A DNA stretch of 64,000 bases from JAEUKA01 sp044228505 (GTDB taxonomy: Bacteria > Myxococcota_A > Polyangia > Palsa-1104 > JAEUJZ01). Where the stretch lies: the NCBI GenBank assembly GCA_044228505.1, contig JBGAUT010000001.1:124001-188000 (forward strand), in the 5' to 3' direction. The notes beneath the pieces are model-generated. The model searched no databases, was not told the origin of the DNA, and was given only the letters and a program-made list of their open reading frames with translations. A program made the position numbers and the translations under genes. Below are positions 50,713 through 59,439 of the stretch, piece by piece (the stretch's first letter is position 1; each line of letters begins with the position of its first letter).

Positions 50713-53091
50713 ATGACTCGTCGTATTTGGACTCCGGCGGTGGCCAGCGCACTCCTGGCTGCGCTGTCGGCACCGGCTGCCGCTACCGTTGATACGATCG
50801 TCAAAGGCTCGGTGCGTGATGAGTTGTTGGTGCCAGTGGTCGGCGCAACCGTTGGACTGTACGACCGGCACGGCAAGCTGCTGCGCGAGAGCTCGACCGC
50901 AGCCGATGGCACTTTTTCATTTTTTGGAATTCCCTTTGGAGACTACGAGCTAAGAGCCAAAGCGCAGGGGCGGACAGAGTCGAAGCAGCGAGTCCAGGCC
51001 AGCTCCGCAAGCACCAGTGAAGTAGAGCTATTCTGTGTGGCCAACAATGCCGTATCGGTGATTGTGGAGCAGCGAGAAGTTGCTCAACCCAGCCGTGCGG
51101 TCGGATCGATCTCAACCCTTGGCCGAGAGACCTTGAAGTCGCTGCCGAAAGGGGAAGACCGTCCGATTACAGAGGTCGTGACGACCCAGCCGGGCTTTGT
51201 GCAAGACGCCTTTGGGAATGTCTACTCTCGCGGCAATCATTCCAACATTCAGTATCAGATCGATGGCATTCCGATTCCTGATTCGGTGGGCAACCTGTTT
51301 GCGCAGTCGCTGCCGGTGCGGTTGATTGACTCGCTAGAAGTGATGACCGGAGGGATGCCCGCAGAGTTTGGGAATCGTCTGGCCGCTGTCGTCAATGTCA
51401 ACACCCGACGAGGAACCAATTCCCTGGATGGCCTTGTGCAGCTTCGTTATGGATCGTTTCAGACCATCGAATCGAGCGGCTATCTATCGTGGGGGAGTGG
51501 GCCGTTTTCGTTCTTTGTCGGCGGTAGCTTTATGCAGTCGCAGCGCGTGCTGGATCCGCCCTCGATCACGCCAATCCTGCATGACGATGGACACAATGCT
51601 CGACTGTTTGCGCGGCTCGATTACGCACCGACCGGTCAGGATCGCATCGAGCTGTTTGTAAACTACGCGAAGAATCGCTTCGAGATTCCGATCGACCCAA
51701 CGGTGGTTCCGCTCGATCCGAAGCGCCCCGACTTGGTGCGTCCGGTGGACTCCTTTGGTAACGAATCGCCCGCTTACGTGCCCCACGACACCGATGCGAC
51801 CGAGACAGAGCACGAGCTTTTTTTGACCCTGTCGTGGCTGCACTCCTTTGGCAAGCGCGGTCAGCTTCAGATTGCTCCGTACTACAAGATGTCGTTTGGT
51901 GCGCTCGCCTCTGATCCGGCGCATGCGTTGGGAGCACTGGCCGATCCGGGGTCGATCGTCAGCGACGTCACCCGTCGAGCTGAGCATGGTGGTGCGGTGC
52001 TTCACTACGCGGTGCAGGTTGGCAACCACCTGATCAAAACAGGAGCCCAGCTCAACTATCTACGGGGTGCGACCGACTACACTCAGTATGTTCGCGATGA
52101 TGGTTCTGACAGTGGCGGCGTTGCTTCTGCTGAAGGCGGAACCGACCGCACGAGCGCTCTGCTCAGCGGGGTATATCTGCAAGATCGCTGGGAGTCGGGG
52201 CGGGTGGGAATCCAGTACGGAGTCCGCTTTGATCTTCAGCATGTGATGCTGGCGGACGGAACGACCAGTGATCAGTGGGGAATCAGTCCACGACTTGGGG
52301 CCTCCCTGGCATTCCTGAAAGATCTGGTCGGACGAGTTTTTGTCGGCGTGCTGTTTCAACCACCACCGCCACTGGACTTGGGCAATGCGGCGCGAGTTCT
52401 CGGGGTGATTTCGCCGACAGAGAGCGTTCCCTATGACATCAAGGCAGAGACTGCGCTGTACGGAGAGCTTGGACTTTCGGCGCGGATATTGAAGAAGGTC
52501 AAGCTCTCTGTAACTGGCTGGGGGAAGTACTCCTTTCATCAGTTTGATAACATCGCACTTGGTGCAACAAACCTCATCGGATCCTACAACTTCGAGCATG
52601 GTCGCTCCGTCGGAGTCGAGCTGTCTGCAGACATTGTTTTTCGCGACTGGTTGAGCGGTTTCGCCAATGCAACCTGGCTGATTGCGCAAGGACAAGGAAT
52701 CTCTTCCGCCAAGTTTCTGTTTGCTCCCGATCAACTGGCCGATACGTCTTGGCAGACCCTGGACCATGCGCAGACCTGGACCGCCAACGCGGGACTGACG
52801 GTGCAGTACAGTGGTGCGTCGGTGACCTCGATGGCGACGTATGGCTCTGGACTTCGTACCGGTCCTACGAACGATCAAACCGTTCCGCATCACCTTCGCT
52901 TCGACCTGACACTTCAGTATTCGTTCGAGAAGCTGCCGCTGCGACCCCGGTTGGCGATCGACATCATCAACCTGTTTGATTCGCACTACGCCTATCGAAT
53001 TGGCAATGCCTTCGTCGGAAGTTCCTATGCCGCACCGCGTTCGGTGTTTGCACGCTTGGCGATTCCGCTCGACTTGGGAGGGACACCATGA
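50713..53091 (+). CDS. TonB-dependent receptor with carboxypeptidase-like regulatory domain
   Basis: 792 residues. Signal peptide (ALLAALSAPAAA); an N-terminal carboxypeptidase-regulatory-like (CarbopepD) domain (about 28-110: VKGSVRDELLVPVVGATVGLYDRHG); plug domain (about 125-240: EDRPITEVVTTQPGFVQDAFGNVYSRG, YQIDGIPIPD, VNVNTRRGT); then a 22-strand-type barrel with alternating aromatics. The layout is that of Oar/SusC-like receptors of myxobacteria and Bacteroidota. Imports an unknown ligand across the outer membrane. The stop overlaps the next gene's start (ATGA). Confidence 0.85.
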   Translation: MTRRIWTPAVASALLAALSAPAAATVDTIVKGSVRDELLVPVVGATVGLYDRHGKLLRESSTAADGTFSFFGIPFGDYELRAKAQGRTESKQRVQASSASTSEVELFCVANNAVSVIVEQREVAQPSRAVGSISTLGRETLKSLPKGEDRPITEVVTTQPGFVQDAFGNVYSRGNHSNIQYQIDGIPIPDSVGNLFAQSLPVRLIDSLEVMTGGMPAEFGNRLAAVVNVNTRRGTNSLDGLVQLRYGSFQTIESSGYLSWGSGPFSFFVGGSFMQSQRVLDPPSITPILHDDGHNARLFARLDYAPTGQDRIELFVNYAKNRFEIPIDPTVVPLDPKRPDLVRPVDSFGNESPAYVPHDTDATETEHELFLTLSWLHSFGKRGQLQIAPYYKMSFGALASDPAHALGALADPGSIVSDVTRRAEHGGAVLHYAVQVGNHLIKTGAQLNYLRGATDYTQYVRDDGSDSGGVASAEGGTDRTSALLSGVYLQDRWESGRVGIQYGVRFDLQHVMLADGTTSDQWGISPRLGASLAFLKDLVGRVFVGVLFQPPPPLDLGNAARVLGVISPTESVPYDIKAETALYGELGLSARILKKVKLSVTGWGKYSFHQFDNIALGATNLIGSYNFEHGRSVGVELSADIVFRDWLSGFANATWLIAQGQGISSAKFLFAPDQLADTSWQTLDHAQTWTANAGLTVQYSGASVTSMATYGSGLRTGPTNDQTVPHHLRFDLTLQYSFEKLPLRPRLAIDIINLFDSHYAYRIGNAFVGSSYAAPRSVFARLAIPLDLGGTP

Positions 53092-53282
53092 GGCTCTTGG
53101 GAATCTGTCTGTTATCAGTGACTCTGTATGGAATCGGGGCGTGTACGCGGGAAGACGGAATCCCGAATCCACCGGTGCGAGCCCTGGTTCCCTGTGTGGT
53201 GGATGCTGCTCCGGAAGATCCGCTCGCATGTCCGGAGACCGAAAATCCCGATGCTGCTGGGCTGGATGCCGCTACCGATTGA
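53088..53282 (+). CDS. Small lipoprotein
   Basis: 64 residues. A signal sequence ends in lipobox GIGAC, followed by a Pro/Asp-rich, Cys-containing short chain without recognised fold. Its ATG overlaps the receptor stop by four bases, so it is translationally coupled and probably an accessory of the receptor. Confidence 0.65.
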   Translation: MRLLGICLLSVTLYGIGACTREDGIPNPPVRALVPCVVDAAPEDPLACPETENPDAAGLDAATD

Positions 53283-53296
53283 GAATGCGCTGGCGG

Positions 53297-56200
53297 TCAC
53301 TTTGGGACGTTGCACAGCGGGGGCAGCTTTACATCCCCTAGGAATCGCTCCCGTTCGTCACGATTGAGGTCCCGTCCAGCCAAGCGACAGGCCTTGCCTA
53401 CCCAGGACTGCACCGCCAAATCCCATGCCCTGAGCGAGCCATCGTGACTGACCGTATAGGCGACTTGGCCGTCTGGGCTCATGGCAATGGCGGGGATGGA
53501 GCGAACATGGCCAAGTAGGCCCGGACCGACTGCCTGCTGCGTGGTTAGATCCCACAGGCGGAGCGTCTGATCTTCACTCACCGACGCGGCACGTCGACCA
53601 TCGCGACTTAGCGCGACTTGATTGATGCGCCCGCTGTGACCACGCAGTGGCTCTCCGATGGTCTTGCCCGTCGCCAAATCCCACAAGCGGAGCGATTTGT
53701 CTTCGCTGCTGCTGAGTAGTCGCTCCCCGTCGGGTAGAAACTGGCAGCCGGTCACCGGATAGCGATGACCGACGAGTGGCTTTCCGATGAGCTGACCGCT
53801 TTGCAAGTCCCAGACCCGAATGCTCTGATCATGGCTGGCTGAGCACAGCCGCTTGCCATCGAGAGAAAACGAAGTACTCCACACCGCGCTACCGTGGCCA
53901 CGCATTGTGGGAAGCGCCTCCTGACCGCTGCGGACATCCCACAGCCGCACTGCGGAGTCAAAGCCACCCATGGCCAGCCGCGTACCATCGGGCGAGAAGG
54001 TGAGGGTGTTCACCAGTTCATCGCTTTGCCAGAGGGTGCGGGCGCTGTCGTTCCGCAAATCCCACAGCTTCACGGTTTTTTGAAAATCTGCCGAGGCCAG
54101 CAGCTTGCCATCTGGAGATAGCGCCACCGCGCTGACGCTGCCTTGGTGACCTCTCAGGACTCGGTCGCGGGTGAGTCCTTCGTCGCTCGCTTGCCACAGT
54201 TCGATCTGATTGCCCCAGCCTCCAACTGCCAGCAATTTGCCGTCGGCGCTCACCGAGACGCTCGATAGCTCGCTTTCCAAGACATGGGCCTCTCGTTCCA
54301 GCGGCGAGCGCTCGTCGACCTGCAGCTCGATCAGTCGTCCTTCCTCGGTACCGCTCCACAGCGAGTGACCGTCCGGGCTGAGCAGCAAGGCCTGAAGTGC
54401 CCCTTGTCGAGCATGAAGAGGTGCTCCGACGGGCTGTCCGAGCTCGGGTCGCCACTTGCGAATGTCACCATCCCAGCTCGATGAAAACAGGAAGTTACCC
54501 GACTTCGGTAACGCCAGCCCACTGACCGATAGACGATGTCCCCCGATTGGTTTTCCTTGCTGCTTTCCGGTCGACGCGTCCCACAGCAGAAGGTGCCCTT
54601 CCCAGTCTCCCGCCGCCACGAGCTTGCCGACAAAAGCGACTGCGCGCACGGTATTTGGGGCACCAGTGAGGAGTTGAAGTCGTCGTGCCGTTTTGGCATC
54701 CCACAGTCGTGCCGTCTGATCGTCGCTCCCCGATAGCAGTTGCTTGCCGTCAGGGCTGTAGCTGAGTGCCATCACCGCTCGCTGGTGTTCGCGAAGTGGT
54801 GGACCCGCCAGTTCCCCGGTCTTTTGATCCCACAGCAGAATCGTGCCGTCCTCGCTACCGGTGGCCACGGTGCGTCCGTCAGGGCTTGTGGCCAACGAGC
54901 GAATTGCGGTTGTGTGACCGCTCAGCGGCGTGCCAATTGGTTGTCCCAGTGATGCACCGGGCTCGGCATTCCAGGCCTTGAGCAGCTTGTCAGTTCCCGC
55001 CGAAAACAGTCGTTTTCCGTCGCTGGAAAAGCCAAGTGCCGAGGTCTCACCCTGATGTCCCAGCCACGCCGCTCGCTTTGGTTGGCCGGACTTTTCATCG
55101 AACAGCCACACCATGCCATCTTGAAAGCCCGCTGCCAGCAGCGTCCCATCGGGGGACTGCGCCAGCGAGCGGAGCGGGGTTCCCGCCGTATGAACGATTC
55201 GAGTGAGTGGAGCTCGTCGCTGCAGAAGCTGAAGCAAAAGCCCCTCGGAATCGGCCCCGCTTTGCAGTTGTTCCGCTGCCACCCCAAGAAGCACCGCCAG
55301 ATCCGGCGCATCGTCGCGATGGACTTGGGCCTGGGCGACCAAAAATCGCAGTGTCGCCAGCTTCTGTCTGTCCGTCGCCAGCTTGCGAGCTTCGGCCTCT
55401 GACGCGGCCCAGTGTTTGGCCTGTTCTTCTCTGACGTTGGCCCAGCGTCTTTCACGCAGCGCCCACAGTAGCAGCCCCGTCGCCGAGCCTGCCAGGAGTA
55501 GCGTCATCGTCGCGACCGTGCGCCACCACCGGGCCTTGCCCGTCGCTCGCTCTTGCTCCAGCAGCATCGCCTGCTTGGTCTTTTCAATCGCTGCCGCTCG
55601 CGTTTCTGCCTCCGTCCGCTCGACGGTTTCGCGGCTTTCTTTGACCAGTTGACGTACCGCTTCGCTGACCCCCAGCTCGTGGGCATCGGCACCCAGCATG
55701 AACTGCTCGGCTTCTCGCGTCTCGACTGCATCAAGCAGGCCGCCACCGCGACTCGCCAGCCGCAGCCGCTCATCAGCTTGCAGCTCCAGCCGGCGTCGCA
55801 CCCGTTCGGCCTGCCGCAGCTCGGACAACCAACGTCGTAACCGGGGCCAAGCACGCAGCATGACCTCATGCGACAGATCGACCAGGACCACTTGGGTTCC
55901 ATCGCTGGGACCGGGCTTGGATTCCTCTTTGCCATCGGGACGCTCGTCAAAGCCTGGTTCTTTCCCGACGGTGGTAGTGATAAGTCGTGCTCGCACAAGT
56001 CGCTGCAAGAGCGCCTCGGTCTGTTTGGCGTCGTCGTCCGCTGCCAACAGGGCGGACCACGCCTGTTGGCGACGGGTATGCGGTCGTCCCTCTCCAAACT
56101 GGGTAAGTCTCAGCAGGGTTCTTCGACACAGCCGCTGCTCAAAAGGGGACAGCTCTGCCAGGACTTCCTCGGCATGCAGAGTCAGTGCTGCGCCCAGTCC

Positions 56201-57595
56201 GCTCACGAGCTGTGGTGCGCCCGGCACCGACGGTTCCAGAAGCTGCGCCAGCGCATCGTACGCCCGCAGCGTCAGTCGTCGTCCCTCGCGCCGTTCCCAC
56301 AGCAGCACCAGCGTCTCTTGCAACAGCGGCAGCGCCCCCGGTTCGTCGGCGACCTCACTACGCAGCCTTTCAAGCAGACCCGACTCGACATGGAGCCCTT
56401 GCTGAGCCGCCGGTTCCACGATCGCCTCGACCAGCCGCTCGCCGGACAGCGGCGCTACTTCCAGCCGCTGCGCTGGATCAATGGGCCACAGCCGACTCGC
56501 CATCAGCTCTGGGAAGAAATCGGCACGCAGCACCAACACCACGGACACGGAGGGGTGCTCTCCAAGGGCTAGCACCTTGGTCAGAAATTCCTGCTGCTCG
56601 GCTCGCTTATTCGACAAAAAGAGCTCTTCGAGCTGATCAATGATCACCACCAGCCGCGACGACGACGACTCCTGTAGCAGCGTGCGCAGCGCTTCCGGCG
56701 AAGGCAGAGCGTCTTGGCTAGGTCGCAGCAGTCGGGTTGCGCACACGCTGTGGAGCTGCGGCAAAAGACCCGCTTGGACCAGCGAGGTTTTCCCGGAGCC
56801 CGAAGCGCCAATTACCAACAGCAGGCGGTATCGACGGATGTTTTCTGCGAGCCAGGCGATCTCGGTGCGGCGACCAAAGAACTGCGGTCCTTGATCGGCA
56901 GCGAAAGACACGATGCCGGGATACGGACACCGTGGCGCAGTCCTTCCAATGCCCTGTTCGGCGAGCTTGGCAAATGTGGCCTCTATCGGACAGGCGAACA
57001 CGCTGCCCGCCACCGAGTTGCCTTGTTCGTCGAGCGTTGCCCAGCGCAAAAGACCCGCCACGGACCCTTCGACCCATACCGGCGCGCCCGATAGGCCGGC
57101 GAGCGGTGCGCCGCGACCTGCTGCCGCCTCCTCCGAAAAGAGCTGAATGGCGGGGCTCCCGCCGACGTGGCTGAGCGTCGAACGGATCTGGCCACTGACC
57201 CACAACCCGTCGGGCCGTGCCTCGGGAAAGCCCAGCGACAGCCACGACATCGCTTCTGCACCGAGATCTTCCTCTGTCAGCGGTAAAAGAGGCACGGGCG
57301 CGAGCGGTTTTCCGTCGACACCTTTGGGTTTGTCATCGAGCCGGAGCAGTGCATAATCCGCGTGGCGATCGTGCGCAACCAGAGTTGCCGTGACGGCACC
57401 GGATGGGAACCACAGCTTGATGGATCCCAAAGGCTCGACGACCGCAGCGCTGCGATCGGCAACTACGTGCAGCGCGGTCAGTGCATGCTGCTCGGCAACG
57501 AGGAACGCGGTCCCTCTGTGCTCACCTTGCGCAGTCGACACCTCGACGCGTGCCACCGCCGCTTGGAGCGCTCTGCGGTCAGGGCGGTCGGACAT
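53297..57595 (-). CDS. Trypsin-like protease / STAND NTPase / TM / WD40 protein
   Basis: 1432 residues. Domains in order: trypsin-like serine protease (1-215) with probable triad His43 (LTALHVV), Asp80 (HADYALLRL) and Ser169 (GLSGAPVW); nSTAND1-type NTPase (about 222-640) with QFFGRRTEI, Walker A GASGSGKTS (262-270), Walker B VVIIDQLEELF; a helical linker; one transmembrane helix (ATMTLLLAGSATGLLLWAL, about 712-730); then about 14 WD40 repeats (VWLFD, LKAWN, ILLWD, ARLWD ... LRAWD) forming two propellers. This is the plan of signal-transducing conflict or cell-death regulators. The ATG shares one base with the stop of the metallophosphoesterase gene upstream. Confidence 0.88.
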   Translation of the reverse strand: MSDRPDRRALQAAVARVEVSTAQGEHRGTAFLVAEQHALTALHVVADRSAAVVEPLGSIKLWFPSGAVTATLVAHDRHADYALLRLDDKPKGVDGKPLAPVPLLPLTEEDLGAEAMSWLSLGFPEARPDGLWVSGQIRSTLSHVGGSPAIQLFSEEAAAGRGAPLAGLSGAPVWVEGSVAGLLRWATLDEQGNSVAGSVFACPIEATFAKLAEQGIGRTAPRCPYPGIVSFAADQGPQFFGRRTEIAWLAENIRRYRLLLVIGASGSGKTSLVQAGLLPQLHSVCATRLLRPSQDALPSPEALRTLLQESSSSRLVVIIDQLEELFLSNKRAEQQEFLTKVLALGEHPSVSVVLVLRADFFPELMASRLWPIDPAQRLEVAPLSGERLVEAIVEPAAQQGLHVESGLLERLRSEVADEPGALPLLQETLVLLWERREGRRLTLRAYDALAQLLEPSVPGAPQLVSGLGAALTLHAEEVLAELSPFEQRLCRRTLLRLTQFGEGRPHTRRQQAWSALLAADDDAKQTEALLQRLVRARLITTTVGKEPGFDERPDGKEESKPGPSDGTQVVLVDLSHEVMLRAWPRLRRWLSELRQAERVRRRLELQADERLRLASRGGGLLDAVETREAEQFMLGADAHELGVSEAVRQLVKESRETVERTEAETRAAAIEKTKQAMLLEQERATGKARWWRTVATMTLLLAGSATGLLLWALRERRWANVREEQAKHWAASEAEARKLATDRQKLATLRFLVAQAQVHRDDAPDLAVLLGVAAEQLQSGADSEGLLLQLLQRRAPLTRIVHTAGTPLRSLAQSPDGTLLAAGFQDGMVWLFDEKSGQPKRAAWLGHQGETSALGFSSDGKRLFSAGTDKLLKAWNAEPGASLGQPIGTPLSGHTTAIRSLATSPDGRTVATGSEDGTILLWDQKTGELAGPPLREHQRAVMALSYSPDGKQLLSGSDDQTARLWDAKTARRLQLLTGAPNTVRAVAFVGKLVAAGDWEGHLLLWDASTGKQQGKPIGGHRLSVSGLALPKSGNFLFSSSWDGDIRKWRPELGQPVGAPLHARQGALQALLLSPDGHSLWSGTEEGRLIELQVDERSPLEREAHVLESELSSVSVSADGKLLAVGGWGNQIELWQASDEGLTRDRVLRGHQGSVSAVALSPDGKLLASADFQKTVKLWDLRNDSARTLWQSDELVNTLTFSPDGTRLAMGGFDSAVRLWDVRSGQEALPTMRGHGSAVWSTSFSLDGKRLCSASHDQSIRVWDLQSGQLIGKPLVGHRYPVTGCQFLPDGERLLSSSEDKSLRLWDLATGKTIGEPLRGHSGRINQVALSRDGRRAASVSEDQTLRLWDLTTQQAVGPGLLGHVRSIPAIAMSPDGQVAYTVSHDGSLRAWDLAVQSWVGKACRLAGRDLNRDERERFLGDVKLPPLCNVPK

Positions 57596-59166
57596 CAGAG
57601 CCGAGCTCCGCTTTGGTACGTTTCAACAGATCCACTCACAACTTTGTCATCGAGCAATTCCAACCGCACATAGGTCGGTTTTTGCATGATCAGGCGCTCA
57701 TAACGACGCTCGGCGATATCATCGACCAGTCGTCTCAGTGCACCATCAGAGACGCCGGGATCATCGGAAAAAACCGCATCTGGCACACACATCAGATCGG
57801 CCCACGTTCCGCTGTTCAGATAGCGTCCTCCGTTCGACAGCGGCAGATCTCGGGCCAAGTGGGTGTGGCCCATCACGATGTAGCGAAATGGCCCGAGTTG
57901 TCCTAGTTCCTGTGCAGCCCGATACAGCGGCTCTTTGGGCTCCACTTTGTCGAGCGCAAACAGTGTTGGATCGCAGAACGCTCGTAGCGCGATCCGCAGC
58001 GCTTTGAGTCGTCCCTCGGGATCGCTGCTCGATGACAGGATCAGCTTGGCCCACGACAAGCCGCCTGCAAAAAACGAGTCACGGCCACCGGAGCGTTCCT
58101 TGTCGCTCGGTCTGGCCGCGATGTCGCCTCGGATCGGGCCTCGGGACGTGAGACCTCCATCGCGCATCGCCGGGCCTGCCGGAGCAAGCAGCGACAGGAA
58201 CAGACTCGCCTGGTCGCTTCCCAGTGCCTCGCCAAGGAGAGTTCGCAGCTCGCCGTCTCCGTCGGTCACGCCACCACGGAAGCCGAGATCACCGCCAGCG
58301 AAGGAAGTGCGCTCAGTCTGGGGGGCGGCGCTGATATCCCCTGACCGAGTTGGCAGCGACGGGGAGGTTAGCTTGTGGTCGCCCGCTTTAACGGCCAGCT
58401 TGGCAAACTGCGCGATCAACTTGCGCGAGCCCGGCTCGAGCGCCAAAAGTAGTGGAACTGCCGCTGTCGACTCTGGTTTGAGCAGATCGATGAACGGATA
58501 GTTGCGCTTGATCGGGTTCATCACCGCAGCGACCAACTGACTGCCCGCCGGAGGTTGCAACCGCAAGTTGGATGGGATCGGCTGGCCACGAGACTGGAGT
58601 GAGCACACCCGTCGTAGCGCGTCGTAGTCGATCGCATTCCAGCCGTCGTAGCGGTTGCCGTGCTCAACGAGCGCATCGCCGATTGCATAGGCTTCACCGT
58701 CGTAGATGAAGCGCAAACTGACCTGGTCGGACACCCCGAGCTGCCGCTGCAGAAGCTGTCGCACTCGCGGATAGGCCAGCTCGATGTCGTGGTTGCCGAG
58801 CAGAACCGTCAGTTTGTGGCCGCGCTCGACGAACCGTCGTAGTGCCGCAAAGACCTCCGCGCAGCGAGACACCACCGTCAGAAGGAGCTGTTCGGCGACC
58901 TTGGCATCGTCACGCAGCGGCGTCCAACTGAGGTCGTTCGAATCGCTTGCCGTATCAGGCTCGGCCAGAAAGTCGACGAAGTCGCCGTTGATGCAAAGCT
59001 CGATCGGGTGTTCGCTCGGCGACTCGTGGGCCAGTCGGTCGATCATTTCGGCCAGTGCGGCGGTCTGGGTGCAGATCTGAAAGCCGCGCTCGCCCGTCGT
59101 CTGTGGCCCCGCTCCGCCCAAGTGGAGATCGGAAACGATGTAGGCTCTCCGCCGCTGTTCTATCAT
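57595..59166 (-). CDS. Calcineurin-like metallophosphoesterase
   Basis: 523 residues. Metal-binding motifs in order: SDLHLGG (about 12-18), INGDFVDF, LLGNHDIE, and late VMGHTHLA (about 435). The central part is a large insertion (about 230-380) of low-complexity and Ser/Gly-rich sequence between the GNHD and GHTH motifs. It is a dinuclear-metal phosphoesterase; substrates of the family include nucleotides, phosphoproteins and nucleic acids. No signal peptide. Coupled (TGATG) to the protease-STAND-WD40 gene; such phosphoesterases recur as partners in STAND-based conflict systems, by my knowledge of that literature. Confidence 0.85.
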   Translation of the reverse strand: MIEQRRRAYIVSDLHLGGAGPQTTGERGFQICTQTAALAEMIDRLAHESPSEHPIELCINGDFVDFLAEPDTASDSNDLSWTPLRDDAKVAEQLLLTVVSRCAEVFAALRRFVERGHKLTVLLGNHDIELAYPRVRQLLQRQLGVSDQVSLRFIYDGEAYAIGDALVEHGNRYDGWNAIDYDALRRVCSLQSRGQPIPSNLRLQPPAGSQLVAAVMNPIKRNYPFIDLLKPESTAAVPLLLALEPGSRKLIAQFAKLAVKAGDHKLTSPSLPTRSGDISAAPQTERTSFAGGDLGFRGGVTDGDGELRTLLGEALGSDQASLFLSLLAPAGPAMRDGGLTSRGPIRGDIAARPSDKERSGGRDSFFAGGLSWAKLILSSSSDPEGRLKALRIALRAFCDPTLFALDKVEPKEPLYRAAQELGQLGPFRYIVMGHTHLARDLPLSNGGRYLNSGTWADLMCVPDAVFSDDPGVSDGALRRLVDDIAERRYERLIMQKPTYVRLELLDDKVVSGSVETYQSGARL

Positions 59167-59439
59167 CGCAAATTCCTTGTCGAGAGCCGATGTGGCGTTC
59201 CTGGACGTACCCGCTCATACACCCAGCCACTATAGGCGACCAGGTGCGCGACCCCAAGCTGTCGGCGAAACAGGTCAGCGGCTTCCATCTATAAACTGAT
59301 AATATTTTGTAAATTTTCTCACGTATTTTACATCCAATAGCGGGCCTTACGGCCTCATCGACTGGTCGAACCAGCGGAGTGCAAGCACCTTTGCGAGCAG
59401 ACGCCGATAACCAGATCGATTCAACTGGGAGTAAGTGCA
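59167..59439. promoter_or_regulatory. Divergent promoter region with AT-rich island
   Basis: Between the metallophosphoesterase and tube-domain genes. The stretch 59290-59335 is strikingly AT-rich compared with the surrounding sequence and contains TGATAAT and TATTTT elements, a likely promoter and possible silencer-protein target. GGAG eight bases before 59440 serves the tube gene. Confidence 0.45.

Noticed and set aside
52060..53229. 389-residue minus-strand open frame antisense to the TonB receptor
   Set aside because: Shadow frame of the barrel gene; no domain logic.
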